Origin: Fibrobacter sp. UWR2
GTDB taxonomy: Bacteria > Fibrobacterota > Fibrobacteria > Fibrobacterales > Fibrobacteraceae
Reading direction: 5' to 3'
Assembly (NCBI RefSeq): GCF_002210285.1
Contig: NZ_MWQE01000002.1
Coordinates: 62,001-126,000 of the forward strand
DNA length: 64,000 nucleotides
In this document: piece by piece, positions 27,296 to 35,001 of the stretch
Layout: each line of letters begins with the position of its first letter
Numbering within the stretch: position 1 is the first letter of the stretch
Translations under genes and position numbers: made by a program
Notes under the pieces: generated by a model
Told to the model about the DNA's origin: nothing
Database searches by the model: none
Seen by the model: only the letters and a program-made list of their open reading frames with translations

Positions 27296-27449
27296 GCGAA
27301 ACTGCTCGTTTGACAGCCTGCGAAACTGCGCGTGAGACTGTTTGTTTGACTGCCCGCGAAACTGCGCGCGCTTCGTTTGGGCGCAAATTGCACCGGAAGG
27401 CGTTTGCTTGTGCTTCGTTTGGGCGGTAATTGTTCCGGAAGGCGTTTGC
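27296..27449. repeat. Short degenerate direct repeats in the CE15-thrH gap
   Basis: GCGAAACTGC occurs at 27296, 27320 and 27356 (spacing 24 and 36, multiples of 12). A 38-base unit occurs twice (27370-27407 and 27412-27449) with few differences. Read on the minus strand the block gives repeated Gln/Arg/Ser-rich peptide, but no plausible gene. Confidence 0.7.
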
Positions 27450-27483
27450 ATGCGGGGGATGAATGCGGCGGAATGGCCAAAAT

Positions 27484-27697
27484 GACTAAAGCGACAGACT
27501 AAATGCAGGGGGTGCGGGTTTTAGTCCGTAAAATATTAGTTTATTCGTAATGAAACTTGGTGATTTTGTCATTTTCTACGCAGATTCTGCGTTGAATAAG
27601 CTTTTGGGAGGCTGTTTTTCTCCAGAAAGTGAATTATTTTGATTACTTTGTGTGTAAAATTACGGACTAAAAGGGAGGGGTTGTCATTTAGTCTGTC
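27484..27697. repeat. Nested inverted repeats built on TTTAGTC motifs
   Basis: Outer arms 27493-27505 and 27685-27697 are perfect 13-base inverse complements; inner arms 27519-27531 and 27660-27672 are another perfect 13. The core TTTAGTC/GACTAAA occurs five times (27484, 27497, 27521, 27665, 27688). The ~125 bases inside are AT-rich with no gene. This could be a small non-autonomous mobile element or a multi-site operator. Confidence 0.65.
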
Positions 27698-27737
27698 AAA
27701 ATGCGAAAAATGCTCTGAAAAAACACCCCGCGCGTAA

Positions 27738-27768
27738 TAAAAAAACGCGCGCAGTTTAGTGCACGCGC
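27738..27768 (-). terminator. Terminator after thrH
   Basis: On the minus strand a GC-rich stem (about 27747-27751 with 27764-27768) is followed by a seven-T run. Confidence 0.6.
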
Positions 27769-27773
27769 AAAAA

Positions 27774-28391
27774 TTACAGCGTATTTTGGAACTGGTGGAA
27801 CTTCTCCAGCAGTTCGGCGTACGTCTTGGTGGCTTCGAGCTGCGGGAACTGCGCCACGATGGAGTCCGGCGCGCAGAAGAAGCACCCCTTGTCGGCCTGC
27901 TTGAGCATTCCCGTGTCGTTGAAGGAGTCTCCCGAAGCGAACACCTTGAAGTTCAGCTCCTGCAGGTGCTTCACGACCTTCGTCTTCTGGTCGCTCATGC
28001 GCAGGTGGTAGCCCCTGATGCGGTCGTTTTCCACCACGAGATTGTGGCAGAAGATGGTCGGGAAGGCGAGGTTCTTCATGATGGGGTAGGCGAATTCCTG
28101 GAACGTGTCCGAAAGGATAATCACCTGCGTCTCGTCGCGGAGCTTGTCCATAAAATCGCGCGCGCCGTCGAGGAGCCCGAGGTTCGCGATGACATTCTGG
28201 ATGTCCGAGAGCTTGATGCCCTCGCGGTCGAGGATGGCGATGCGGCCCTTCATGAGCACGTCGTAGTCGGGGATGTCGCGGGTAGTGAGTCGCAGGTCCG
28301 CGATACCCGTCTTTTCGGCGACGGCAATCCAGATTTCGGGGGCGAGGACACCTTCAAGGTCCAGGGTAACGACACATTGCTTCGTAAACAT
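27774..28391 (-). CDS. thrH: ThrH-type phosphoserine phosphatase / homoserine phosphotransferase (HAD family)
   Basis: A HAD-superfamily enzyme of the ThrH group, which dephosphorylates phosphoserine and can pass the phosphate to homoserine. The nucleophile motif is TLDLEGVLAPEIW, then VIILSDTF (motif II) and ASGDSFNDTGML (motif IV). The EIWIA...KTGI and TTRDIPDYDVLMK stretches are characteristic of ThrH as opposed to SerB. The length is about 205 residues. The start is ATG 28391 or 28403; neither has a convincing ribosome site. Confidence 0.9.
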   Translation of the reverse strand: MFTKQCVVTLDLEGVLAPEIWIAVAEKTGIADLRLTTRDIPDYDVLMKGRIAILDREGIKLSDIQNVIANLGLLDGARDFMDKLRDETQVIILSDTFQEFAYPIMKNLAFPTIFCHNLVVENDRIRGYHLRMSDQKTKVVKHLQELNFKVFASGDSFNDTGMLKQADKGCFFCAPDSIVAQFPQLEATKTYAELLEKFHQFQNTL

Positions 28392-28458
28392 ACTGATTGT
28401 CATCCCCGCTGTTCGGCTTGCTCAGGGCAGGCTCCGGCGGGAACATCTCCTTTAACGT

Positions 28459-29346
28459 TTAATTCTTTCGTCTTTCGTCTATGATGGCGCGCAAGTCTGC
28501 GACCGTAATCTGGTACGGCGTGCGGCAGAAGTCGCAGATGACTTCCAGGTCCTTGCCTTCGGCTTCGAGTTCCTGCAGGTCCTTGAGCGGGAGCGTTGCA
28601 AGCGTCGCTACCGTGCGTTCGCGGCTGCAGGGGCAGTATGCCTTCGGGTCGATTTCTTTCACGATATCGATTTCATAGGGCCCGCGCAGCTGGTCCAGCA
28701 GCTCGTCCAGGTCAAAACCCTCGGGCGTGTTCATGTCCTTGAACTTCGGCAGGTTCTGCACGATGACTTCGATCAGGTTGATGTCCTTGTCCTCGAGGTC
28801 GGGGAAAGCCTCGATGTAGAAGCCGGCGGCGTAGTCGAGCTTGCTCGGGTCTTCGCGGTTGAACGCCGCCTCGATGCCCACGGCGGAGCGAATCTGCTCG
28901 GACTGCAGCAGGTAGGTGGCGAGGTTCTGGCCCATCGAAACGGCGGGCGCCTCGATGATGCTCTCATGGACGCGCTTGCCCTGCTCGTTGAGCTTCACGA
29001 CCTGCACGCTTTGCGGGATGAGCGCAGGCTCGTTACCGCCCACGGCCTGGAGTTCTGCCTGCGGGATCATCGCGCGCACGAGGCCCATCGGCGTCGTGTC
29101 GGAGGAAACCTTCGTGATTTCGCCACCGAAGCGCGTAGTCAGCGAGACGGTGCCCGCGTACTTGAGGCTTGCACTCAGGAAGATGCTTGCGATGGAGTTC
29201 TCGGCCAAAAGCTTGAGGGCGAACCCCTGTGCGTTGTGCTGCTTGCCGATTTCGTTCATCGTCGCGGTCAAGTCGACGACAATCAGGCGGAAGGGCGTTT
29301 TTTGGCCCGTGGCGCGGATAATGCGGTCCTTGAAATTCATGGGCAC
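28459..29346 (-). CDS. hslO: Redox-regulated chaperone Hsp33
   Basis: A cytoplasmic holdase chaperone switched on by oxidation. 295 residues, the usual length. The C-terminal zinc/redox switch is visible as CPC (YCPCSRERT) followed by CDFC about 35 residues later, the conserved CxC...CxxC. The N-terminal domain has the Hsp33 features (DRIIRATG at the start, GEITKV). It lies 55 bases upstream of thrH on the same strand. Confidence 0.95.
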   Translation of the reverse strand: MPMNFKDRIIRATGQKTPFRLIVVDLTATMNEIGKQHNAQGFALKLLAENSIASIFLSASLKYAGTVSLTTRFGGEITKVSSDTTPMGLVRAMIPQAELQAVGGNEPALIPQSVQVVKLNEQGKRVHESIIEAPAVSMGQNLATYLLQSEQIRSAVGIEAAFNREDPSKLDYAAGFYIEAFPDLEDKDINLIEVIVQNLPKFKDMNTPEGFDLDELLDQLRGPYEIDIVKEIDPKAYCPCSRERTVATLATLPLKDLQELEAEGKDLEVICDFCRTPYQITVADLRAIIDERRKN

Positions 29347-29381
29347 AAATGTAGTAAAAAATATAGCCCGAGGGAAGTAGA

Positions 29382-30761
29382 GTGGTATGTGTTGTTATAA
29401 TTGTACCAGTGGAAAAACAGCTATTTATCAAATTGATTCAACCCAAGATGCATCGTCGTCCAATGGATACGGACATAAAGTTGCACATGGCACCTCCTTT
29501 GGGCCTGCTCACGATTGTGAATCTGGTCAGGAAAGAGCACAGGGTGCAACTGGAAAATGAAAATATTCAGCAAATTCATTATGATGATGCGCCTGATATT
29601 GTTGGAATATCGGTTACGGTTGACACCTTGCCGAGGGCCATCGAGATAGCGCGACGTTTTCGTGAAAAAGGCTCCATTGTTGTTGCTGGGGGAATTCATG
29701 TGACGACCGCCTTTGATACGATCCCGGCGGATGCTTTTGACGTTCTTTGTATTGGTGCTGCGGAAGGTACTTGGCCGGAGATTATAAAGGATTTCCTGGA
29801 CAACAATCTGAAGCGTGTCTATCGCTGTCCAAAACTGCAAGATGGAAACCTTGTAGTTTCTCCTGCATACGATTTCCTCAAGAAAGGCGAATACTTATAC
29901 TGTCATGTCGTTCACACAAGCAGGGGTTGTCCTTTTAGGTGTGATTTTTGCTATAACAGCGCTAAAGCACATCAATACCTAAATCGCAATATTCAAGATG
30001 TCTTGGCGGATATCAAGGCGGTTCGTTCGAGACACATCATGTTTATCGATGATAATTTTGCAGGGAACCCAGTATGGACAAAACAGTTCCTGAAAGAAAT
30101 TATGCCGTTGCGATTAAAGTGGAGGGCGGCCGTGTCCATCAATGCCGCATTCGATGATGAACTGCTTGACTTGATGAAAAATTCGGGATGCCAAAGTTTG
30201 TTTATCGGTTTTGAAAGTATCAATCCGGATTCTGTAAGTGGAGTTCACAAGGTTCAGAACCACACGCAGGAATATGAGAAAGCGATAAGGGCTATTCATG
30301 AAAGGGGTATCATGATTAATGCTAGTTTCGTGTTCGGGCTGGATGGCGATACGCCTGAAGTCTTTAAGTCGACTCTAGATTGGATTGTGAAAAATAAGAT
30401 TGAGACGGTCACATCCCATATTCTGACGCCTTATCCGGGAACGGCTCTCTATGACAGGATGAAATCGGAAGGAAGAATCCTTACAGATGACTTGACCCTT
30501 TACAATACGGCTCATGTGGTTTATCAACCAAGAGGGATGACAAGGCAGGAACTGTATCAAGGGTATCATTGGATCTATAAAGAAATATATAGTTTGAAAA
30601 ATATATGGAAACGTCGTCCGGAGTCTAAGGGCATAAGAGCAGCCTACTTTACATTCAATCTCTTATACCGGAAGTATGGAAAGTTTACCGATATGCTCTG
30701 CCATTTGATATCGTATGAAAAAATAGGGGCGATTGCAGAACGAATAGCGAAGTCGGTCTAA
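29382..30761 (+). CDS. B12-binding-domain radical SAM protein
   Basis: 459 residues. An N-terminal cobalamin-binding-like domain (about 30-150; PPLGLLTIVNLV, VVAGGIHVT) precedes a radical SAM domain with cluster motif Cys183-x3-Cys187-x2-Cys190 (CPFRCDFC). The middle shows the Elp3/MiaB-like TIM-barrel motifs (FIDDNF, FGLDGDTPE, TPYPGT). Such BchE/P-methylase-type enzymes carry out methylations or cyclisations; the substrate here is unknown. The gene is clearly more AT-rich than both neighbours, suggesting acquisition. The start is uncertain: GTG 29382 has GAGGGA upstream; GTG 29409 or ATG 29448 are possible. Confidence 0.85.
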   Translation: MVCVVIIVPVEKQLFIKLIQPKMHRRPMDTDIKLHMAPPLGLLTIVNLVRKEHRVQLENENIQQIHYDDAPDIVGISVTVDTLPRAIEIARRFREKGSIVVAGGIHVTTAFDTIPADAFDVLCIGAAEGTWPEIIKDFLDNNLKRVYRCPKLQDGNLVVSPAYDFLKKGEYLYCHVVHTSRGCPFRCDFCYNSAKAHQYLNRNIQDVLADIKAVRSRHIMFIDDNFAGNPVWTKQFLKEIMPLRLKWRAAVSINAAFDDELLDLMKNSGCQSLFIGFESINPDSVSGVHKVQNHTQEYEKAIRAIHERGIMINASFVFGLDGDTPEVFKSTLDWIVKNKIETVTSHILTPYPGTALYDRMKSEGRILTDDLTLYNTAHVVYQPRGMTRQELYQGYHWIYKEIYSLKNIWKRRPESKGIRAAYFTFNLLYRKYGKFTDMLCHLISYEKIGAIAERIAKSV

Positions 30762-30809
30762 GATGATTAGTCCTTGATTTTATTATTTTCCTCAAAAAAG
30801 AGGTTCAAT

Positions 30810-31355
30810 ATGCAGATACTTTTCCTTATGGCCGATGGCTTTGAAGAAACCGAGTTCGTCACACCGTTCGACTACCTGCAGCGTGCGGGTTTCCAGGTGG
30901 CGCTGGCGAGTGTTTCGGGTGATTCGTCTGTGACGGGTGCCCACGGGCTCAAGATTGCTGCCGATTTCGCGCTTTCGGGTGCCGATACCGCCAAGTTCGA
31001 TGCCGTGCTCCTGCCGGGTGGCGGTCCGGGCGTGCAGCGCCTCAAGGCGTCTGACGACGTGGAGCGCGTCGTGTGCGACTTTAACGACAAGAACAAGTGG
31101 ATTTTTGCCATCTGTGCGGCACCGCTCGTGCTGAGCAAGGCCGGGCTTCTCGTGGATCGCACTGCGACATGCTTCCCGGGTTGCGTGGAGGAACTGGTCT
31201 GCAACAAGTTCGTGGAAGACCGCGTGGTGGTGGACGGCAATATTGTCACGAGCCGCGGTGCAGGTACCGCCGAGGAATTCGCGTTCGAGTGCATCGCTCT
31301 GCTGGGCGGGCGTGATTTGTCCGAAAAAATCCGCAAGCAGGTCGTGGCGCGCTAG
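30810..31355 (+). CDS. DJ-1/PfpI family protein
   Basis: 181 residues, DJ-1/ThiJ/YajL type. The flavodoxin-like fold with the nucleophile elbow AICAAP (Cys102) and the N-terminal Glu (GFEETEF) that activates it are visible, with GGGPG before it. Family members act in oxidative-stress protection; the glycation-repair claim is debated. Start ATG 30810 follows AAGAGG. The longer frame to 30774 lacks a ribosome site. Confidence 0.92.
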   Translation: MQILFLMADGFEETEFVTPFDYLQRAGFQVALASVSGDSSVTGAHGLKIAADFALSGADTAKFDAVLLPGGGPGVQRLKASDDVERVVCDFNDKNKWIFAICAAPLVLSKAGLLVDRTATCFPGCVEELVCNKFVEDRVVVDGNIVTSRGAGTAEEFAFECIALLGGRDLSEKIRKQVVAR

Positions 31356-31399
31356 GCGTTTTTTGTATATTGTTTGCATAAACAACAAACGAGGTTTTT

Positions 31400-31828
31400 A
31401 TGAAGTTTACCCATGCTTTGATTCTTGCAAGTTCGCTCGCTTTTTTTGCTTGCGGCGATGATGAATCCTCCACCGGTCCGAGCAACGATACTGCGGACTG
31501 CTCCGTGACCGACGGCGTGAAGGTCGTTTCCCCGAAGGGCGGCGAGGAATTCAAGGTAGGCGAGACCATCAAGGTCGTGTTCGGTTCCGATATGGATTTC
31601 GGCGGCTTCGGTATTGAACTTCGCTATGACGAAGGCGCGAAGAAGGTGAACCTGCTCGAAGAAAGCATCGACGATGCGAAGATTGACGGCAAGACCTGCA
31701 ACGAGTACAGCATCAAGCTGGATGCTGACCTTGGTGTGGTCGCGACAGACGACGCCTTCATTTACGTCTACCCGTATTCCAAGCAGTCCAAGGCGGGCAA
31801 GTCCGGGACCTTCAAGGTCAAGGAGTAA
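31400..31828 (+). CDS. Small lipoprotein with Ser-Thr-rich/Kre9-like Ig domain
   Basis: 142 residues. Lipobox FFAC (Cys18), then a short Asp/Ser linker and a beta-rich domain whose start, SPKGGEEFKVGETIKV, matches the sandwich domain described in Ser/Thr-rich Kre9/Knh1-type proteins and many bacterial surface proteins. Two cysteines (near 34 and 99) may pair. The stop overlaps the next start by one base (TAATG), coupling it to the nucleotide-sugar dehydrogenase gene. The function is unknown. Confidence 0.7.
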   Translation: MKFTHALILASSLAFFACGDDESSTGPSNDTADCSVTDGVKVVSPKGGEEFKVGETIKVVFGSDMDFGGFGIELRYDEGAKKVNLLEESIDDAKIDGKTCNEYSIKLDADLGVVATDDAFIYVYPYSKQSKAGKSGTFKVKE

Positions 31829-32934
31829 TGAACCCCCGCTTCGACGACAGTAGTTTCACCGTGGCCATCGTGGGCTGCGGTGGTTTTATCGGTAGCCATT
31901 TGCTCGACGCCGTGCTGGAACGTACCCGCTGGCGCGTTTTTGGCGTGGATCTCGATTTCTACAGGCTGCAGCACCGTCTGAACCATGAACGGTGCGAGTT
32001 CCTGTGTGCGGATTTGGCCGACCCTGCTGTCGTGGAGCGCATCGCGCAGTTCCCGCTGGTGGTGAACCTCGCGGCCATCTGTACGCCGAGCCGCTACATG
32101 GGGGAGGCGTGCGAGGTTATCCGGAGCAACTACGACCATCCGGCGGCATTGGCCTCGGCTTGCGCAAAGTCGGGCTCCTGGCTTGTGCATTTTTCGACTT
32201 CCGAAATCTATGGGCGTACGACGCCGGATTCGGATGAACTGATTGAAGACGAAACTCCCGTTGTGTTCGGGCCCGTTGCTGCGAGCCGCTGGAGTTACGC
32301 GACGGCGAAACTCCTGGCGGAACGGTTTATCGCGGGGCTACCTGGGCTTAAGTGGACTGTTGTCCGCCCGTTCAATTTTGTCGGGCCGTACATGGACTTT
32401 ATGCCGGGAGTGGACGGCGAGGGAATTCCGCGGGTGCTTGCGAACTTTTCAACGGCGCTATTGCGTGGCGAACCCCTGAAACTTGTGAACGGCGGGATGG
32501 CAAAACGCAGTTTTACGAGTGTCCATGATGCCGTAGACTTCTTGTTTGCGCTTTTTGCCGCAGGGAGTGGTGCGCAAGGTGCTGGTTCCGAGACAGCGCA
32601 AGATGCAAGTTCTAAAACTGTGCCGAACTCGAGTGTTTTCTCGCAGGCGTTTAATGTCGGGAATCCTGAGAACGAGGTGAGCATTGCGGAACTTGCGCAG
32701 AAAATGCGCACGATTTTCGCGAAGTTGCGCGGGGTCGATGTTTCTACACTGCCAGAACCGCAAAGCGTTTCGGGCGAGGAATACTATGGCGCGGGTTACG
32801 ACGATTCGATGCGCCGCATGCCCTCGGTCGCGAAAGCGCAGCGTCTGCTCGGGTTCAAGGCGCGCATCCCGCTTGATGTCGCTTTGGAAGAATCGCTCTC
32901 TTGGTTCGTGAAGCATTATTCCGTTGAACAATGA
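31828..32934 (+). CDS. ArnA-like NAD-dependent UDP-glucuronate decarboxylase/epimerase family protein
   Basis: 368 residues, short-chain dehydrogenase/reductase of the extended type: NAD motif GCGGFIG (near 13), STSEIYG, the catalytic YATAK (YxxxK), and KRSFT. The order FGPVAASRWSYATAK...RPFNFVGP...KRSFT closely parallels the C-terminal decarboxylase of ArnA, including its Ser-Glu pair and the Arg near KRSFT. The expected product is UDP-4-keto-pentose or a related sugar. No formyltransferase domain is attached. A low-complexity insert (about 248-270) is unusual. It is coupled to the GT2 gene by an ATGA overlap. Confidence 0.82.
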   Translation: MNPRFDDSSFTVAIVGCGGFIGSHLLDAVLERTRWRVFGVDLDFYRLQHRLNHERCEFLCADLADPAVVERIAQFPLVVNLAAICTPSRYMGEACEVIRSNYDHPAALASACAKSGSWLVHFSTSEIYGRTTPDSDELIEDETPVVFGPVAASRWSYATAKLLAERFIAGLPGLKWTVVRPFNFVGPYMDFMPGVDGEGIPRVLANFSTALLRGEPLKLVNGGMAKRSFTSVHDAVDFLFALFAAGSGAQGAGSETAQDASSKTVPNSSVFSQAFNVGNPENEVSIAELAQKMRTIFAKLRGVDVSTLPEPQSVSGEEYYGAGYDDSMRRMPSVAKAQRLLGFKARIPLDVALEESLSWFVKHYSVEQ

Positions 32935-33707
32935 CTCCCGATTACTTCATCTTTGTTCCTGCCTATAACGTATCGCAGACTCTCGCGGGCGTACTGGGGC
33001 GCATTCCGCCCGCGGTCTTGGAACGCGCTGAAGTGCTCGTGATTGACGACGGCTCGAAGGATGATACCCGCGGGGCCTATGAAAACTTTATTGCGGGGGA
33101 GGCCTGCGCTGTGTTCGGTAAGGCTTGCGCAGCCCACCTGCAGTATATGCGGTTTGAGTTCAATCGCGGTTATGGCGCCGTAGTCAAGACAGGTATTTCC
33201 GAGGGGCTCCGCTCCGGCGCAAAATACATTGCCTGCTTGCATGGCGACGGGCAGTACCCCGCCGAACAGCTTGGTGAGTTCTTCGCATGCCTCGAGTCCG
33301 CGCGCAACCGGCCCGAGGCAAGTAACCTGCTCGAATTGGCTTTAGTCCAGGGTTCCCGCCATGCCATTGCAGGGGGCGCGAAAGCCGGCAACATGCCCCT
33401 CTACAAGCGCCTTGGCGGAGCGTTCCTCACCGCGTTCGAGAACGTTACCTTCCGGCAAAAGCTTACGGACCGCCACAGCGGTTTCATTGTCTACAATGCG
33501 GAATTCCTGAAGACACTCGACCTCAAGAAACTGAGCCCGAGTTTTGATATCGATTTGGAAATCATTTCCATCGCCGATGCCCGCGGCTACCGGCTGGCCG
33601 AACTCCCCATACCTACGCGCTATGCCGGCGAAAAATCCAACCTCAATGTAGTCACTTACGGCCTGCGTGTGTTGCGCCAGACCTGGCGCCGTTTCTGCCT
33701 GCGGTAA
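32931..33707 (+). CDS. Family 2 glycosyltransferase
   Basis: 258 residues with a GT-A fold: N-terminal FVPAYNVSQTL, LVIDDGSKDDT (sugar-nucleotide binding), HGDGQYPAEQL (DxD-type) and RHSGFIVYNAEFL later. This resembles DPM1/ArnC-type enzymes that transfer sugar to a polyprenyl phosphate, but it lacks the long membrane C-terminus of ArnC. Coupling to an ArnA-like enzyme supports glycan or lipid modification. It is last in the three-gene unit; the hairpin array begins 40 bases after the stop. Confidence 0.85.
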   Translation: MTPDYFIFVPAYNVSQTLAGVLGRIPPAVLERAEVLVIDDGSKDDTRGAYENFIAGEACAVFGKACAAHLQYMRFEFNRGYGAVVKTGISEGLRSGAKYIACLHGDGQYPAEQLGEFFACLESARNRPEASNLLELALVQGSRHAIAGGAKAGNMPLYKRLGGAFLTAFENVTFRQKLTDRHSGFIVYNAEFLKTLDLKKLSPSFDIDLEIISIADARGYRLAELPIPTRYAGEKSNLNVVTYGLRVLRQTWRRFCLR

Positions 33708-33746
33708 AACTTTTTTCGCCAGCGCTAAGTCCGTATTTTTTCTGTA

Positions 33747-34042
33747 GGGCGTATAAATTGCGGATTTTCTTTGAGTTTATAAGCCCTTTTATTGTGTTGC
33801 GTGTGAAAAAAAAGTCTGTTTTTCAGGTCGGGGGCGTATAACAGGGACTCTTTGTTTCGGTTTATATGCCCTTTGTTACGTTGTATGCGAGCCTATGTGC
33901 TGAATTGTGGCTTACAGGGACATATAAATTGCTTGTTTCGACACATCTTATATGCCCCCGAACAAAAACAATGCGTTTGCAGGACTTGTTTTTTGCCCTT
34001 GGGGCATATAAATTGCGAAAATAACTCCGGTTTATATGCCCC
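33747..34042. repeat. Array of four diverged palindromic repeats, ~85-bp period
   Basis: This fills the 397-base gap between the GT2 gene and the FISUMP gene. Left arms like GGGGCATATAAA start at 33747, 33832, 33917 and 34001; right arms like TTTATATGCCCC start at 33776, 33861, 33948 and 34031. The fourth unit is a perfect 12-bp palindrome; the others have one or two changes. The spacers between palindromes are only weakly alike. A GTG-started frame through here shows no protein-like features. Confidence 0.75.
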
Positions 34043-34104
34043 GAGGGTAAAAAACTCGAAAAAAATTATATGTTTAAGGGGAAATACGCCTCGTGGAGGA
34101 GAAA

Positions 34105-34986
34105 ATGCGCTTCTGGATGAAATATTTGGCCGTATCGGCTGCATTGGCTTTATTCATTGCCTGCAGTGACGATGACAGCGATTTTGCAACCCGTCCGAAT
34201 GCAAAGGCATCTTCTTCTAGCGTTTCGTCGTCATCTTCAAGTGACTTGCCGCAGTCGAGTTCTAGCGAGACAAGTGAATCCAGCAGCAGTGTTCTCGCGG
34301 ACTATGTTGACCCTTCGACAGTTGTAAAAGGAACCATGACAGATGAACGTGATGGACAAACCTACAAGACTGTCACCATTGGCACGCAGACCTGGATGGC
34401 GGAAAACTTGAACTATGCCTACCTGCAGCCGACAGATGAATTAGATTCATCGAGTTTTTGTCACAACGATTCCGCTGAATCCTGCACCAAGTATGGTCGG
34501 TTATACCTATGGAGTGCTGCTATGGACAGTGCGGGCGTATGGAGTACAAACGGGATGGGCTGCGGTAGCGGCGAAGAATGTTTCCCGACGTACCCTGTGC
34601 GCGGAGTTTGCCCCGAGGGTTGGCATTTTCCGGATTCAACGGAATGGGAAATACTTTTTTCGGCGGTTGGCGGTTTCGCTACGGCGGGAAAAATCCTCAA
34701 GGCCTCCAGTGGTTGGGATAGCGATCTAGAAATAAGTGGCAATGGTACGGATGCCTACGGGTTCTCGGCGTTGCCTGTTGGCCCCAGAAGCTATAATGGG
34801 AGTTATCATGACAGGGCCGATGTCACGATTTTTTGGACATCGACAAAATCCGGAGAGGGCGATGCTTACTATATGCGTCTGTGGAACAGTCTCGACGATG
34901 CTTTCTTGAGTGACGCTAAAACGGAAACGGGGGCTGTAGTCCGATGCGTAAAAGATTATATTTCAAATAAACCGTCCGTACTTTGA
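34105..34986 (+). CDS. FISUMP-domain lipoprotein
   Basis: 293 residues: lipoprotein signal with lipobox FIAC (Cys20), a poly-Ser linker (about 30-65), then a Fib_succ_major (FISUMP) domain (about 75-285). That domain is marked by TVTIGTQTWMAENLNY, CTKYGRLYLWSAAM, GVCPEGWHFPDSTEW and the VRCVKD end. This family is abundant in Fibrobacter succinogenes outer membranes and resembles C-type-lectin-like folds; its role is unproven. Start ATG 34105 is chosen because GGAGGA at 34095-34100 is well placed; GTG 34093 overlaps that site. A coupled gene follows 15 bases later. Confidence 0.92.
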   Translation: MRFWMKYLAVSAALALFIACSDDDSDFATRPNAKASSSSVSSSSSSDLPQSSSSETSESSSSVLADYVDPSTVVKGTMTDERDGQTYKTVTIGTQTWMAENLNYAYLQPTDELDSSSFCHNDSAESCTKYGRLYLWSAAMDSAGVWSTNGMGCGSGEECFPTYPVRGVCPEGWHFPDSTEWEILFSAVGGFATAGKILKASSGWDSDLEISGNGTDAYGFSALPVGPRSYNGSYHDRADVTIFWTSTKSGEGDAYYMRLWNSLDDAFLSDAKTETGAVVRCVKDYISNKPSVL

Positions 34987-35001
34987 TGTGAAGGTGTGTC
35001 T

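Noticed and set aside
27101-27451. Minus-strand Gln/Arg-rich frame after CE15
   Set aside because: Its repetitive residues come directly from the short DNA repeats and it overlaps the CE15 terminator.
33747-34042. CRISPR array
   Set aside because: Repeats are palindromic but imperfect, the period is ~85 bases with related spacers, and there are no cas genes in the window.
33852-34169. Frame of 105 codons within the palindrome array
   Set aside because: It runs through the repeats, has many Cys and no domain, and overlaps the FISUMP gene start in another frame.
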